Part shown: piece after piece, positions 43,124 through 53,456 of the stretch | How the letters are laid out: each line of letters opens with the position of its first letter | Numbering within the stretch: the first letter of the stretch is position 1 | From: Candidatus Gastranaerophilales bacterium | GTDB taxonomy: Bacteria > Cyanobacteriota > Vampirovibrionia > Gastranaerophilales > Gastranaerophilaceae | Assembly: GCA_944326545.1 (NCBI GenBank) | Contig: CALVEH010000001.1 | Coordinates: 197,422-261,421, forward strand | Length of the DNA stretch: 64,000 nt | Direction of reading: 5' to 3' | Position numbers and translations under genes: made by a program | The notes under the pieces: generated by a model | Databases searched by the model: none | Told to the model about the DNA's origin: nothing | What the model saw: the letters and a program-made list of their open reading frames with translations, nothing else

Positions 43124-44116
43124 ATGAATATACGACAAATGGTGGCATCTGTTTCATTACCTAACACAGTTGCAAATGATAACAATTCTAATATAAAGAC
43201 TAAAAATTCTGTTGGTGGAGGGTTTGCGGGGTATTTCACAGCAGGTGTTATCTCTGCGGAACTTAAAAAACCGTTGGATTACGTTTCTAATAAAATAAGA
43301 AATAATATCCATGAAGACTTGGGTAAAGAAAATTTGGAAAAAATTGTTAATATTGCTGATGAATTTGCTGCCAAAAAATTGCAACCTAAAGGCATAAAAG
43401 TCTTAAAATATGGACAAGAAGAGGCTTTAGAACAAAAACAAGAGATTTTTGATGCTATGAAAGCAGGTTTTAACCCTGTAAGCAAATTTTTAAATAAACT
43501 TGCTGTCAAATATAATCAGCCGCTGCTAACTCAAGTTGCAATTTATACAACTTATATGGATAAGCCTTTTGATTGCTCAACTATGTATTTGAAAAAAGCA
43601 AAAGTCCTTTTATTACCGCATAAAACCGCAGGAGTTGATGCGTTTAGTGCAATGGCAGAGGCTTCCAGAAAATTTCCTATGTTACAGGCTGTAAAAGGCC
43701 CTCTTTATAAAGGAATTAAGCTTTTAACATTACCCATAGTAATCGTATCTGTATGCAGTAGAAATAAAACAACCAAAGAAGGAGAACAGTTGTCTAAAAA
43801 AGATAAGTTTACAAATTTTGTTAGACAAAATGCAGGTAAACTTTCTATGGCTGTTGCTTTACCGGTTTTGTTGACGAAAGTTTATACATCTGCTAAATCT
43901 ATAAGAATTGCTCAAAAATTTGCTACTAAAGAAATTTCTTCTTGGGTTACTGCAAATGAAGGAATGAACGCTGTAAAAAATGTACTTGATGTATTAACTA
44001 CAGGTGTTGCCGTATATAGTGGTGTTAAGGTAAAAGACTGGTTTCAAAATCAAAAAGATAAAAAAGCTATAAGGTTAGCCAATACTTTACCCGCTGAAAA
44101 AACGATTACAAAATAA
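43124..44116 (+). CDS. membrane-associated hypothetical protein
   Basis: Unassigned protein of 330 residues. N-terminal polar stretch with DNNSNIK, then GGGFAGYFTAGVI (short hydrophobic), a long basic helical region, TLPIVIVSVCSRNK (near 205), a second hydrophobic segment KLSMAVALPVLLTKVYTSAK (near 240) and GVAVYSGVKVKDWFQNQKDK at the end. GAGGG precedes the ATG at 43124; the frame is open upstream to 43100 without a ribosome site. Layout of short hydrophobic helices between Lys-rich helices recalls the 17272 and 35058 proteins. Function unknown. Confidence 0.68.
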   Translation: MNIRQMVASVSLPNTVANDNNSNIKTKNSVGGGFAGYFTAGVISAELKKPLDYVSNKIRNNIHEDLGKENLEKIVNIADEFAAKKLQPKGIKVLKYGQEEALEQKQEIFDAMKAGFNPVSKFLNKLAVKYNQPLLTQVAIYTTYMDKPFDCSTMYLKKAKVLLLPHKTAGVDAFSAMAEASRKFPMLQAVKGPLYKGIKLLTLPIVIVSVCSRNKTTKEGEQLSKKDKFTNFVRQNAGKLSMAVALPVLLTKVYTSAKSIRIAQKFATKEISSWVTANEGMNAVKNVLDVLTTGVAVYSGVKVKDWFQNQKDKKAIRLANTLPAEKTITK

Positions 44117-44166
44117 TAAGTTTGCAATATAATGTCCTTAGTTATTACGGCTAAGGATATTAATTT

Positions 44167-45282
44167 ATGTCAAAAATCAGAGTTTTAACAGTATTTGGTA
44201 CACGCCCTGAGGCTATAAAAATGGCGCCTCTAGTAAAAGAGCTGGAAAAACAACCCGATGTTTTTAAAAGCATAGTTTGTGTTACTGCTCAACATCGTCA
44301 AATGTTAGATCAGGTATTGAAGCTCTTTAATATCGTACCTGATTATGACCTTAATATCATGAAGCCCAATCAGGATTTGTGGACAATTACTGCAGAAGTT
44401 CTTATGCTTATGAAAACAGTTTTTGAAGAAAGCAGACCTGATATTGTTCTTGTGCACGGTGATACAACAACGTCAATGGCAGCAGCTTTGAGTGCTTTTT
44501 ATGCAAGAATTCCTGTCGGGCATGTTGAAGCCGGGTTAAGAACTTTTGACAAACATTATCCTTTCCCTGAAGAAATAAACAGAGTTTTTGCGGATGCAGT
44601 TTGTTCTTATCACTTTGCGCCGACTGATACAAGCGTGCAAAACCTTATAAAATCAGCTATTCCACAAGAACATATTTATAAAACAGGTAATACTGTTATT
44701 GATGCGCTGTTGCATACCGTCGAGAATAACAAAGCTGATTTAAGCTATATCGGCCTTAATCCCAAGCTTAAAACAATATTGTTAACTTCTCACAGAAGAG
44801 AAAATTTTGGCGAGCCGATAAGAAATATCTGTAAAGCTGTTCTTGAACTTGTTGAAAAGAACAAAGACATTCAGGTCGTTTATCCTGTGCATTTGAATCC
44901 TAATGTACAAAAGCCTGTTCGTGAACTTTTAGAAGGCAAAGAAAGAATACACTTGATAGACCCTATGGAGTATGCTCCATTTTCAACTTTGATGAAAGAA
45001 TCTCATATTATTATGACAGATTCAGGCGGTGTTCAAGAAGAAGCTCCTTCTTTAGGTAAGCCAGTTCTTGTTCTAAGAACTACAACAGAAAGACCTGAAG
45101 CTGTTGAGTACGGTACTGTTAAGCTTGTTGGTACAGATACTAAAAAGATAGTTGAAGAAATCCAAAATCTTTTAGACAATCCTGACGAGTACAAAAAAAT
45201 GTCTGAATCTGTTAACCCATACGGCGACGGTCTTGCTAGTCAAAGGATTGTTGAGATTATTAAAAAGAATTTTCTTAAATAA
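44167..45282 (+). CDS. wecB: UDP-N-acetylglucosamine 2-epimerase (non-hydrolysing)
   Basis: Interconverts UDP-GlcNAc and UDP-ManNAc for cell-envelope polymers. 371 residues, GT-B fold. VFGTRPEAIKMAPLVKEL opens the N domain; HGDTTTSMAAALSAF, GHVEAGLRTFDKHYPFPEE, SHRRENFGEPIRN and DSGGVQEEAPSLGKPVLVLR then TTERPEA are the signature blocks. All main nucleotide-contact residues are visible. It supplies ManNAc-type sugar that could feed glycosyltransferases; none is adjacent. Confidence 0.95.
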   Translation: MSKIRVLTVFGTRPEAIKMAPLVKELEKQPDVFKSIVCVTAQHRQMLDQVLKLFNIVPDYDLNIMKPNQDLWTITAEVLMLMKTVFEESRPDIVLVHGDTTTSMAAALSAFYARIPVGHVEAGLRTFDKHYPFPEEINRVFADAVCSYHFAPTDTSVQNLIKSAIPQEHIYKTGNTVIDALLHTVENNKADLSYIGLNPKLKTILLTSHRRENFGEPIRNICKAVLELVEKNKDIQVVYPVHLNPNVQKPVRELLEGKERIHLIDPMEYAPFSTLMKESHIIMTDSGGVQEEAPSLGKPVLVLRTTTERPEAVEYGTVKLVGTDTKKIVEEIQNLLDNPDEYKKMSESVNPYGDGLASQRIVEIIKKNFLK

Positions 45283-45303
45283 TTTGTTTGAAAAATTGAT
45301 ATA

Positions 45304-45337
45304 AAAAAGCCGTTTCGAAAAAGAAACGGCTTTTTAT
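45304..45337. terminator. bidirectional terminator between wecB and typA
   Basis: GCCGTTTC / GAAACGGC stem flanked by AAAAA and TTTTT, between convergent genes. Confidence 0.92.
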
Positions 45338-45356
45338 TTATTGTTGATTTTTTAAT

Positions 45357-47144
45357 TTATCTCAATTTTACAAGGTCGTATTTTCTCATTCTGATGTTTT
45401 CTGGTGTTACTTCAACAAGTTCGTCATCAGAGATATATTCAAGACATTCTTCCAATGACAACAATCTTGGAGCTTGCAATGTAACCATAACATCAGCTGT
45501 TGCTGTTCTCATATTTGTGAGCTTTTTAGTTTTGCAAACGTTTACGGGTATGTCTTGAGAACGGTTGCATTCACCGACTATCATTCCTCTGTAAACTCTT
45601 GTTTTTGGAACGATGAAGAATACGCCTCTGTCTTCAAACTGAGCCAATGCGTATGGAACAGCTTCGCCGTCTTCGTGAGCGATAAGTGAACCCATTCTTT
45701 GACGGTTAATATCACCTGCGTAAGGTTTGTATTCTGCAAACGTATGGTTCATGATACCTTCACCACGAGTCATTCTGATGAATTCGCCTCTAAAGCCGAT
45801 TAACCCTCTTGAAGGGATTAAGAATCTCATTTTTGAACGAGTACCAACTGCTTGCATTTCAAGCATTTCACCTTTTCTGCCCGCAAGTTTTTCGATACAG
45901 CTGCCTGCTGCTTCTTCAGGAACATCAATCAACAAGTCTTCGTATGGTTCATAAGTTTCTTCATTGATGGTTTTGTAGATAACTTCAGGTTTAGAGACTT
46001 GGAACTCATATCCTTCACGACGCATTGTTTCTATAAGAATACTCAAGTGGAGTTCCCCTCTTCCTGAAACTTTGAATACGTCTGTAGAATCAGTATCTTC
46101 TACTCTTAAAGAAACATTCTTTTCAAGTTCTTGATACAATCTTTTTCTTAATTGTCTTGAAGTTACAAATTTACCTTCTTGACCAGCAAACGGGCTGTTG
46201 TTTACAGAAAAGTTCATTTGCAATGTTGGTTCGTCAATTTTAATAAGCGGTAAAGCTTGAGGATTTTCAAGACAAGCAATTGTTTCACCTATTTGAATGT
46301 CAGGGAAACCAGCTATACCTACGATGTCACCTGCTGAAGCTTCTTTTATTTCAACACGTCCTAAATCTTCAAAACCGAACAACTTAACAATTTTCCCTCT
46401 TGTTATTGTTCCGTCTGTATGTATGTGGCTAACTTGTTCTTGTGATTTAACAGAACCGTTTACGATTCTGCCTATTGCAATTCTGCCTACATATTCATTG
46501 TAATCAAGTGTTGTTACGTGGAATTGTAAATCTTTAGATGCGTCTGCAACAGGTGATTTTATGTTTTCTACGATAGAATCAAGCAATGGAATAATATCTG
46601 TTGATTCGTCTTCCAATTCTTTTTTTGCATAGCCGTTTAAGCTGCTTGAGTAAATTACAGGGAAGTCAATTAAGTATTCGTCATCTGTTAGTTCTGTAAA
46701 CAAGTCAAATACTTTGTTTAATGCTTCGTCTGGGTCAGCTGCAGGTTTGTCGATTTTGTTAATAACTACAATAACTCTTATGCCTAATTCAAGAGCTTTT
46801 TGTAATACAAATCTTGTTTGAGGCATAGGTCCTTCTGCTGCGTCAACAATAAGTAATGCACCGTCAACCATACCTAAAACACGTTCAACTTCTCCACCGA
46901 AGTCTGCGTGGCCTGGGGTGTCAACGATATTGATTTTGTAACCTTTGTAGTGAACAGAAACGTTCTTGGCAAGGATTGTGATGCCTCTTTCTCTTTCAAG
47001 ATCGTTGCTGTCAAGGATTCTTTCTTGAACTACTTCGTTTTGTCTAAATACACCGCACTGCTTTAACATACAATCCACGAGCGTTGTTTTGCCGTGGTCA
47101 ACGTGCGCAATTATCGCTATATTTCTTAATTTTGAACTGTCCAT
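45357..47144 (-). CDS. typA: GTP-binding protein TypA/BipA
   Basis: Ribosome-associated translational GTPase of 595 residues involved in stress and 50S assembly. P-loop AHVDHGKT at 13-20, [32 protein letters not shown], then beta-barrel and EF-G-like domains with [20 protein letters not shown], and the TypA-specific C-terminal domain. ATG at 47144 is preferred to one 16 codons upstream because AGGT lies six bases ahead of it. Confidence 0.95.
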   Translation of the reverse strand: MDSSKLRNIAIIAHVDHGKTTLVDCMLKQCGVFRQNEVVQERILDSNDLERERGITILAKNVSVHYKGYKINIVDTPGHADFGGEVERVLGMVDGALLIVDAAEGPMPQTRFVLQKALELGIRVIVVINKIDKPAADPDEALNKVFDLFTELTDDEYLIDFPVIYSSSLNGYAKKELEDESTDIIPLLDSIVENIKSPVADASKDLQFHVTTLDYNEYVGRIAIGRIVNGSVKSQEQVSHIHTDGTITRGKIVKLFGFEDLGRVEIKEASAGDIVGIAGFPDIQIGETIACLENPQALPLIKIDEPTLQMNFSVNNSPFAGQEGKFVTSRQLRKRLYQELEKNVSLRVEDTDSTDVFKVSGRGELHLSILIETMRREGYEFQVSKPEVIYKTINEETYEPYEDLLIDVPEEAAGSCIEKLAGRKGEMLEMQAVGTRSKMRFLIPSRGLIGFRGEFIRMTRGEGIMNHTFAEYKPYAGDINRQRMGSLIAHEDGEAVPYALAQFEDRGVFFIVPKTRVYRGMIVGECNRSQDIPVNVCKTKKLTNMRTATADVMVTLQAPRLLSLEECLEYISDDELVEVTPENIRMRKYDLVKLR

Positions 47145-47260
47145 GTTATACCTGTTTTTTTCTGTTATTAATGCTTGTAACCTTATACCCAAATGATATA
47201 ACAGACAGTTTTTAATGTAAATTTTTAGCCTAAAATCATAAACGAATGTGAAGAAAATAA

Positions 47261-50200
47261 TTATTTGATAATTACGATAGGAATATTATTTTCTTGAGCG
47301 TATTTTAATAAGTCTTCAGGTAATTCTTTTATATCTTTTGTAAAAATGCCCTTGATTTTGGGATTTGTAACAAGCACTTCATTATGATGCGAGCTTCTCA
47401 TGATTCCTGATTCAGGGGAGTCAACTTTGCTAAGAAACTCTTCAAAAGCTTTTCCAAATTCAGGATCGATTTCTTTGATTTTTGCTAGAGTTAAAGGTTC
47501 TCCATTTGCTTTTTCTTTGATATTTTCTATTCGTTGAATGTATTCAGCATCACTAATATTTAAAATTTTCTTTAATTGAGTAGCAATCATTCTTCGTTCA
47601 GACTGTTTTTTCTCATTGCAATAACCATTTGGTGATTCTTTAAAATATTCTTCTAACATTTGGTTTACATTTTTTGATACTGACCATATGTCATAGCCGG
47701 CGCCAACGTGTTGATTGTTTGCATTTACGTCAAAAATCAGACCATAGCTTGCATTGCCGATAGTACCTGCTTTGCCGTTGCCTACATATGATGCACAGAT
47801 TACCGAACCGTCACCGACAAGCCCGAATACATCAAAATTGGCCACATTGGTGAGCCCTGAACCGCCTGTAGTTGCCCCTATTAAGGCGTGTATATAGACA
47901 TAAAAATCAGGTATTTGAGAAGAATCTACAACTTTAACGTTGTAGCCGTTGATATTACGCATTTGTGCGTGTGCTTCTAATTCTGCTGTAGAAGTTTGCG
48001 GAAGTAAGAAATCATTGGCTTTCATTTCTTGTATTCTATTTTGCAACATTTTATCGAGGTGTCTTGTTAACCCGTCAGCTTCTTTAGTTGAATATAACAT
48101 TTGTGCAAGTTCAAAGTTATTGGAATCTTTAAGCATAAATGCCAGATAATCGAAAACTTTTTCTCTTTCTGTTGTTTTTCCGATGTTGTCTTTATTTTTA
48201 GTTGTGTTCATGAATTTTTCTATTAAATCAGAAGCTTCAACTATCTTATAAACTTTCAAAAGTTCAGCTTTAGAAAGTCCCATTTTCTCTCCGATGTAAT
48301 AGGCATCAAAAGCTGATTCGGAAGTTGAACCTGAAATTTTGTCTGTATTGTGCAAAAGTGTTGCTGTTATCATTACTTTTTTGTCGCTATCTGAAAGGTT
48401 GTTGAATTCAGGCTTTTGTACAATTTTTTGCAATGTTTTTAACATTTCTACAGGTGTTTTTGAGCCGTCTATTTGGTTAAAAATTTCTGGGACTAGTCTG
48501 GATATTTCTTTTAACACAGCGTTAAGTTCAGGATGATCTTTTACGGTAATGAAATTGTTGTCTGTGTAGTTATCCACAAGACCTTTCATTTTTTCAACGG
48601 TTGCAATAGTTTTGGGGTCACTTATGTCTGCGAGTGATAAATCTTTGTCTGCACTGTTCGGATATCCTGTAAGTTTTCCATCAACAATTTTAAAACCAAA
48701 ATAATCCATTACTTTGGCTTTCTCTTCGTCTGAAAGATCTTTTAAAATTTCTTCTGCTTTAGCTACAAATTCTTTTTGTGGCATAGTCAGATTAATTTCT
48801 TCCAAATCTGATAAATCGGTGGTTTTCAAAACTTCTGCGAGTTTGTTTAAGTTTTCTTCTGTTTTGGCTTTGTCTTCTGCTGATATAGGCTTTGTAGAAA
48901 TGTTTAAGCTTTGAGAAATCTTTTTCATCATTTCGGCATATTCTGCTTCATTGGATGGTAAGATATCTATTATTCCTTTTAAATTGACATTATTATCTAC
49001 AAAACTATTTTTATTTTTCATTAATTCCATCATAAATTGTCGTTTTTCGGTTTTTGAAAATTCTCGAACAGATTTTTTTTCTGCATATTTTGAAAAAGCA
49101 GATATCAGATTAATTTCTGTTGAGTTAATATTTTTTAGTTTGCCTTTTTCTTTGAGTTTTGCATACAGTGAATCCGGCATTTGCACTATTTCAAGTAAAG
49201 TGTAAGTGTCAAAATCGATTTTTTTATCGTAGTTTGAGACAAATTCATTAAGTCTGCTCAGTTCTTTTTCATTGAGAGAGGATAACTCTTCTACCATTAA
49301 TGGGGTTAAATTGAGTTTGTCTTTCATTTTTAAAACTTTTTGCGCTGTTGGCCAATTTTCATCAGGAATACTTATTAAAGGAGCCAATGCTGCGTATTCG
49401 AAATTACCGTCATCACAAAATGTATGTGAAATTTCTATGAGTTTTCTGTCTATAATTTTTTGGTATTGTTGATCATCAAAAAAGGACATTCTTTTGATAC
49501 TATATCCGTCTAAGGATGTGTTTTGTATATCTTTTAAAAGTCCTCTTTCTTCAATGATTTCCCATTGTTTGTCACTTAAGTCTGCCAACTCATATAAATC
49601 TTGAGCTGTTAAACTTTTTGTACGGCCTTCTATATCATTAAGTAGACCGTGTTCTTCCAATTTTGCAATTTGTTCTGGTTTAACGTAGACAGATAGCATC
49701 ATTAAATCATTAATGTTAAAAGCTTCTTTCCGATTAGCTTTGCCAAGCTTTTTCATTATATCGATTTGTTCATCTGTCATATTTATTAAATTAGACAGTT
49801 TATAATATTCGATATCACCTCTTGTTAATAATTCAATAAATTCTACATCATTAATATGTTTTTTTATAAATTGCATCATTTCCTTATTATTTTTATATTT
49901 GGATTTTAGCAATTTAAGATTTTCTTTATGTTTTGGGCTTTGTGAAGAATTTGGTGTTGGGTTTGTTTTATTTGAAATAAAGTTATTTATACCTTCTTTC
50001 ATTTTGCCGAATTTTGCAGATCTGACATGTCCTGAGATGATTGATAGTATTTGAGATAAGCCTTCTCCTTCAATATCGAGTTCTCCGGTTAATGCCATAT
50101 CACCCAGCAAACTTATTGTTGCATCTACACCAATATCAGCGATACACGCCATTAGGGTAGGACATTTTTGAGCCAATAATGCGGCTTTGGATGCAGAGCC

Positions 50201-52045
50201 CATTTTGCCTGCTGCACCTCCGACTGCAAATAATGCTGCATTTGTGAGTAATTCTTCTGTGATTTTTTTCTTGGCTTCTTCTGTCATTCCTTTTTTTCTT
50301 GAGGCTTCATTAAGAGCTTCTACCCCTATTCCTCCAAAAGATGCTGTTAATGCTCCTGCGAGAGCTGCAGGAGGACAGAAAAACATTCCTGCTACCATTA
50401 CGCCTGCACCGATATATTCAACGCCGGAACGGACTTTGCCTACGATTTCTTCTTGGTCATTTGCAAAAGCTCTTGCCAGTTGGGTTGCGTTTTTTCTTCC
50501 GTAAGCTTGTTCGTAAGTTGATGCCATTTGCTTAGCATAGTATTCAACGCCGTAGCTACCTTGAATTTTTTGGACATTAGCATCAACGTTATCAAGCAGT
50601 TTTTGGGCAGTATCTAAAAGACAGTAACCTTTGTTATTTTTGCTGAATTCAGAGTAAACAATTTGTCCGTCTTTGTAAGAAATTGTGTTGTTGGAAATTT
50701 TTTGAAGTTCTTCATTTATTTTTGCTTCATCATCTCCGTATAAAGTTTTTAATGCTGTGATAAGCTTTGACTCCAGCTGTTTTTCACCAGCTTCTCTAGT
50801 TTTGTCATTAACGCCGTTTTGGTTGTTGCCTCTTACCAGTGTCATTGAATCTTGCAGTAAATCATGAATGTTTTGAGCTTTGTTTGTTACAAGTGTAACC
50901 ATTGCATATTTTGCTGCGGCTTCTTCATATTTTTCTATAGCTTGCGGATTGAAATCCACACCTCTTTCTGCTTTCCAAACTTCTTCAAAAGTCATAAGTT
51001 CTTTTGCATCACCAGTTTTCATAAGAGATTTTATGGAATTGGGGTTTGTGTTGATTTCTGTTGCGTTTGAATCGGGACGATTTCTGCTGAGAATATTTCG
51101 ACCTTCTTCTATATATTTATCAAGGTTAGAATTAAGTTTTTCATAATCTTCGTTGTTAGCATATTTTATTTTGTCAATTAGGGCATTTAATTCTTCAGGG
51201 GTAAATTCACTCAGTCTTTCTTCGAGACAAGCTCTTTCTTCTGCAGAAAGTTTTCTGTTGCCTGCTATCATATCTATTGCAGTTGATATTTTAGTTTTCC
51301 AGTATTCTTCTTTTGTCAGCTTTTTATCTTGAGCTTTTTGCAATAAATCAGCTGTGTTTTTTTCCGAATAGATTACACGACAGACGCTACTTAAACCCAT
51401 TTGAGAATCAAAGTATTCTTTTAAAGAATTATAAGCAGAGCTGATAATCCCTTGTTCTTCCATCTGCTGCATAACTGTTTCAATAGATGTGTTTATATTT
51501 TCACGTATGCTTGCAATAGCGTTATCTTGTATTTGTTCTTCTGGAGTTCTTGCTGCGGATTCGGCACTTGTGTTTGAACTTGTTGTGTTTTGTGTGGCTT
51601 CTGTATTATTTGTTTTAGAAAAATTTGTTCTGTTTACTTTTCCTGCGGTGAAAGTTCTTTGTACTTGGAAGGTTTGGTTTGGATTGTAGTAGCTGTAATT
51701 GCTGATAGAATCCGATTGTGATTTATCAAGACTGAGACCCCAACTTGCATCATCTGTATCTACTAATGAATTTTTGTTAAAACCGAAATTAGTAGAATTT
51801 ATATTAAATGTTTTTTTGCTTGTAAAGAGCTCAATCTCTTTTGTTAGATTTAGTTTTGTATTTGCTGAAAAAGGGTTAAAAGAACTTTCTTTATCTTTTT
51901 GTTGGCTTTTTTGAGTGTTTTTTAACCACATTGAAACATCTTCAAGAGTTTTTGGGTTGGATTCCAAAAGTTGCTTTTTTGTTTCTTGAGATAAATTTAA
52001 ATTCTCTATGTATACTTTAACAAGTTCGCTAAAGCCTTGTGGCAT
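47261..52045 (-). CDS. 1594-residue multidomain protein, function unknown
   Basis: Giant protein that I do not recognise as a whole. N-terminus polar and Gln/Asn/Ser-rich (1-170) without a signal peptide; helical region 180-500; Gly/Ala-rich hydrophobic patch at about 540-640 (YIGAGVMVAGMFFCPPAALA and following); Asn/Lys linker; an array of ~40-45-residue helical repeats at about 750-975 with an EQ/QW-x-x-h-x-x-x-GLL-x-x-I pattern; a possible HD-like segment near 1230 (ITATLLHNTDK); and a C-terminal 190-residue domain with GLVGDGSVICASYVGNGKAG, DIWSVSKNVNQMLEEYFKE and HHNEVLVTNPKIKGI. The last may be enzymatic, perhaps an effector-like domain, but no family could be named. Large size, patch of hydrophobic helix and C-terminal domain recall bacterial effectors or toxins; this is inference only. 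Confidence 0.7.
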   Translation of the reverse strand: MPQGFSELVKVYIENLNLSQETKKQLLESNPKTLEDVSMWLKNTQKSQQKDKESSFNPFSANTKLNLTKEIELFTSKKTFNINSTNFGFNKNSLVDTDDASWGLSLDKSQSDSISNYSYYNPNQTFQVQRTFTAGKVNRTNFSKTNNTEATQNTTSSNTSAESAARTPEEQIQDNAIASIRENINTSIETVMQQMEEQGIISSAYNSLKEYFDSQMGLSSVCRVIYSEKNTADLLQKAQDKKLTKEEYWKTKISTAIDMIAGNRKLSAEERACLEERLSEFTPEELNALIDKIKYANNEDYEKLNSNLDKYIEEGRNILSRNRPDSNATEINTNPNSIKSLMKTGDAKELMTFEEVWKAERGVDFNPQAIEKYEEAAAKYAMVTLVTNKAQNIHDLLQDSMTLVRGNNQNGVNDKTREAGEKQLESKLITALKTLYGDDEAKINEELQKISNNTISYKDGQIVYSEFSKNNKGYCLLDTAQKLLDNVDANVQKIQGSYGVEYYAKQMASTYEQAYGRKNATQLARAFANDQEEIVGKVRSGVEYIGAGVMVAGMFFCPPAALAGALTASFGGIGVEALNEASRKKGMTEEAKKKITEELLTNAALFAVGGAAGKMGSASKAALLAQKCPTLMACIADIGVDATISLLGDMALTGELDIEGEGLSQILSIISGHVRSAKFGKMKEGINNFISNKTNPTPNSSQSPKHKENLKLLKSKYKNNKEMMQFIKKHINDVEFIELLTRGDIEYYKLSNLINMTDEQIDIMKKLGKANRKEAFNINDLMMLSVYVKPEQIAKLEEHGLLNDIEGRTKSLTAQDLYELADLSDKQWEIIEERGLLKDIQNTSLDGYSIKRMSFFDDQQYQKIIDRKLIEISHTFCDDGNFEYAALAPLISIPDENWPTAQKVLKMKDKLNLTPLMVEELSSLNEKELSRLNEFVSNYDKKIDFDTYTLLEIVQMPDSLYAKLKEKGKLKNINSTEINLISAFSKYAEKKSVREFSKTEKRQFMMELMKNKNSFVDNNVNLKGIIDILPSNEAEYAEMMKKISQSLNISTKPISAEDKAKTEENLNKLAEVLKTTDLSDLEEINLTMPQKEFVAKAEEILKDLSDEEKAKVMDYFGFKIVDGKLTGYPNSADKDLSLADISDPKTIATVEKMKGLVDNYTDNNFITVKDHPELNAVLKEISRLVPEIFNQIDGSKTPVEMLKTLQKIVQKPEFNNLSDSDKKVMITATLLHNTDKISGSTSESAFDAYYIGEKMGLSKAELLKVYKIVEASDLIEKFMNTTKNKDNIGKTTEREKVFDYLAFMLKDSNNFELAQMLYSTKEADGLTRHLDKMLQNRIQEMKANDFLLPQTSTAELEAHAQMRNINGYNVKVVDSSQIPDFYVYIHALIGATTGGSGLTNVANFDVFGLVGDGSVICASYVGNGKAGTIGNASYGLIFDVNANNQHVGAGYDIWSVSKNVNQMLEEYFKESPNGYCNEKKQSERRMIATQLKKILNISDAEYIQRIENIKEKANGEPLTLAKIKEIDPEFGKAFEEFLSKVDSPESGIMRSSHHNEVLVTNPKIKGIFTKDIKELPEDLLKYAQENNIPIVIIK

Positions 52046-52305
52046 TACTAACCTATCCTTTTCCCTTTTTGACTTGTTTATGTTATCGGCATATGTGCCA
52101 TATTCTTAAATGAATGTAGGTGTTTTGACATATTTTTTTACATTGCTTAATGATTTTGTTGTTTTGTATAAAAATTACATTTGTAACAATTTATTGCAAT
52201 TGAAAAATCGCTTGCATGGCAGGTAACAAAAAAAATATTTAGGGGGTTTAAAAATTAATACTAAAAGAAATTAAAAAACATGTATAAAATATAACGATTT
52301 GCTGA

Positions 52306-52311
52306 TATAAT
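52306..52311 (+). promoter_or_regulatory. -10 box of prs
   Basis: TATAAT preceding the prs gene by 34 bases, with the GGAAGG ribosome site between. The other 250 bases of this intergenic stretch hold only AT-rich sequence and a small GGCA-TATG-TGCC palindrome near 52090. Confidence 0.5.
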
Positions 52312-52345
52312 TTGTATAGTCTTGCAACAAAGGAAGGAATGAAAA

Positions 52346-53356
52346 ATGGAATTGATTATGGAATTTCCACAGCGCGAAAGAATTATCAATCCGACACACG
52401 ATATAAAGTTGTTTTCAGGTCGCGCACATAAAGAGCTTGCAGAAGAGTTAGCTAGTTATTTAGGAACCAGTGTTGGTCCTATGATTATCAAAAACTTTGC
52501 AGATGGCGAAATCTACGTTCAAGTTCAACAAAGTATCCGTGGAGATGATGTTTTCATTGTTCAACCTTTATCTAACCCTGTAAATGAAAATTTAATGGAA
52601 TTGCTTATTATGATTGATGCTTTTAAAAGAGCAAGTGCAAAATCCATTACAGCTGTAATTCCGTATTACGGCTATGCAAGACAAGATAGAAAGACTTCAG
52701 GAAGAGAAGCTATTACAGCAAAACTTGTTGCAGATTTGTTGACAACAGCAGGTGCTAACAGAATTTTGGCAATGGATTTACATACAGGTCAAATTCAAGG
52801 TTTCTTTAATATCTTGGTTGACCATATTTATGCAACACCTGTTTTGACAGAATATATTAAAAACTTAAACATTCCTCACGATAAACTTGTTGCAGTCAGC
52901 CCTGATACAGGCGGTGTACAAAGAACAAGAGTCTTTGCTAAACAGTTGGATTGTCCGTTGGCTATTGTTGATAAAAGACGTGACAAACACAATGAAGCTA
53001 TTGCCGATCACATTATTGGCGATGTTAAAGGTAAGATTTGTGTTTTAGTTGACGACATGATTGACACTGCAGGCACTATATGTGAAGCTTCTAAGCTTCT
53101 TATTAGAGAAGGTGCTGAAAAAGTTTATGTATGTGCTGCTCACGGTATATTGTCAGGTCCTGCAATACAAAGATTAGAAGATGCTCCTGTTGAAGAAGTT
53201 ATTATAACTAACTCGATACCTCTAGATAGATCTGTTTCTTCTAAGTTTACACAGTTGAGTATTGCGCCTATTTTGGGTGAGGCAATTTCAAGAATCCATG
53301 ATAACGAGTCTGTAAGTTCTTTATTTGGATTTGAAAAAGAATACAAGTCATATTAA
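52346..53356 (+). CDS. prs: Ribose-phosphate pyrophosphokinase
   Basis: Makes PRPP from ribose 5-phosphate and ATP for nucleotide, His and Trp synthesis. 336 residues. FSGRAHKELAEELASYLG at the N-terminus, PYYGYARQDRK (active-site flexible loop region), DLHTGQIQGFF, DKRRDKHNEA, and the PRPP motif VLVDDMIDTAGTI near 236. Complete. A long terminator follows. PRPP goes to Apt and others in this cell. Confidence 0.97.
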   Translation: MELIMEFPQRERIINPTHDIKLFSGRAHKELAEELASYLGTSVGPMIIKNFADGEIYVQVQQSIRGDDVFIVQPLSNPVNENLMELLIMIDAFKRASAKSITAVIPYYGYARQDRKTSGREAITAKLVADLLTTAGANRILAMDLHTGQIQGFFNILVDHIYATPVLTEYIKNLNIPHDKLVAVSPDTGGVQRTRVFAKQLDCPLAIVDKRRDKHNEAIADHIIGDVKGKICVLVDDMIDTAGTICEASKLLIREGAEKVYVCAAHGILSGPAIQRLEDAPVEEVIITNSIPLDRSVSSKFTQLSIAPILGEAISRIHDNESVSSLFGFEKEYKSY

Positions 53357-53389
53357 AAAATGGCTTACAAGTATTAAGAGAAGAGAGTA

Positions 53390-53421
53390 TAAAACCCGAA
53401 ATCATTTGATTTCGGGTTTTT
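53390..53421. terminator. terminator between prs and flgE
   Basis: Fourteen-base near-perfect stem AAAACCCGAAATCA / TGATTTCGGGTTTT with two-base loop, with A and T tracts on both sides, so it can serve both convergent genes. Confidence 0.95.
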
Positions 53422-53456
53422 AAATTGCTAATTATATTTTTCGGGTTGTCAGATTA

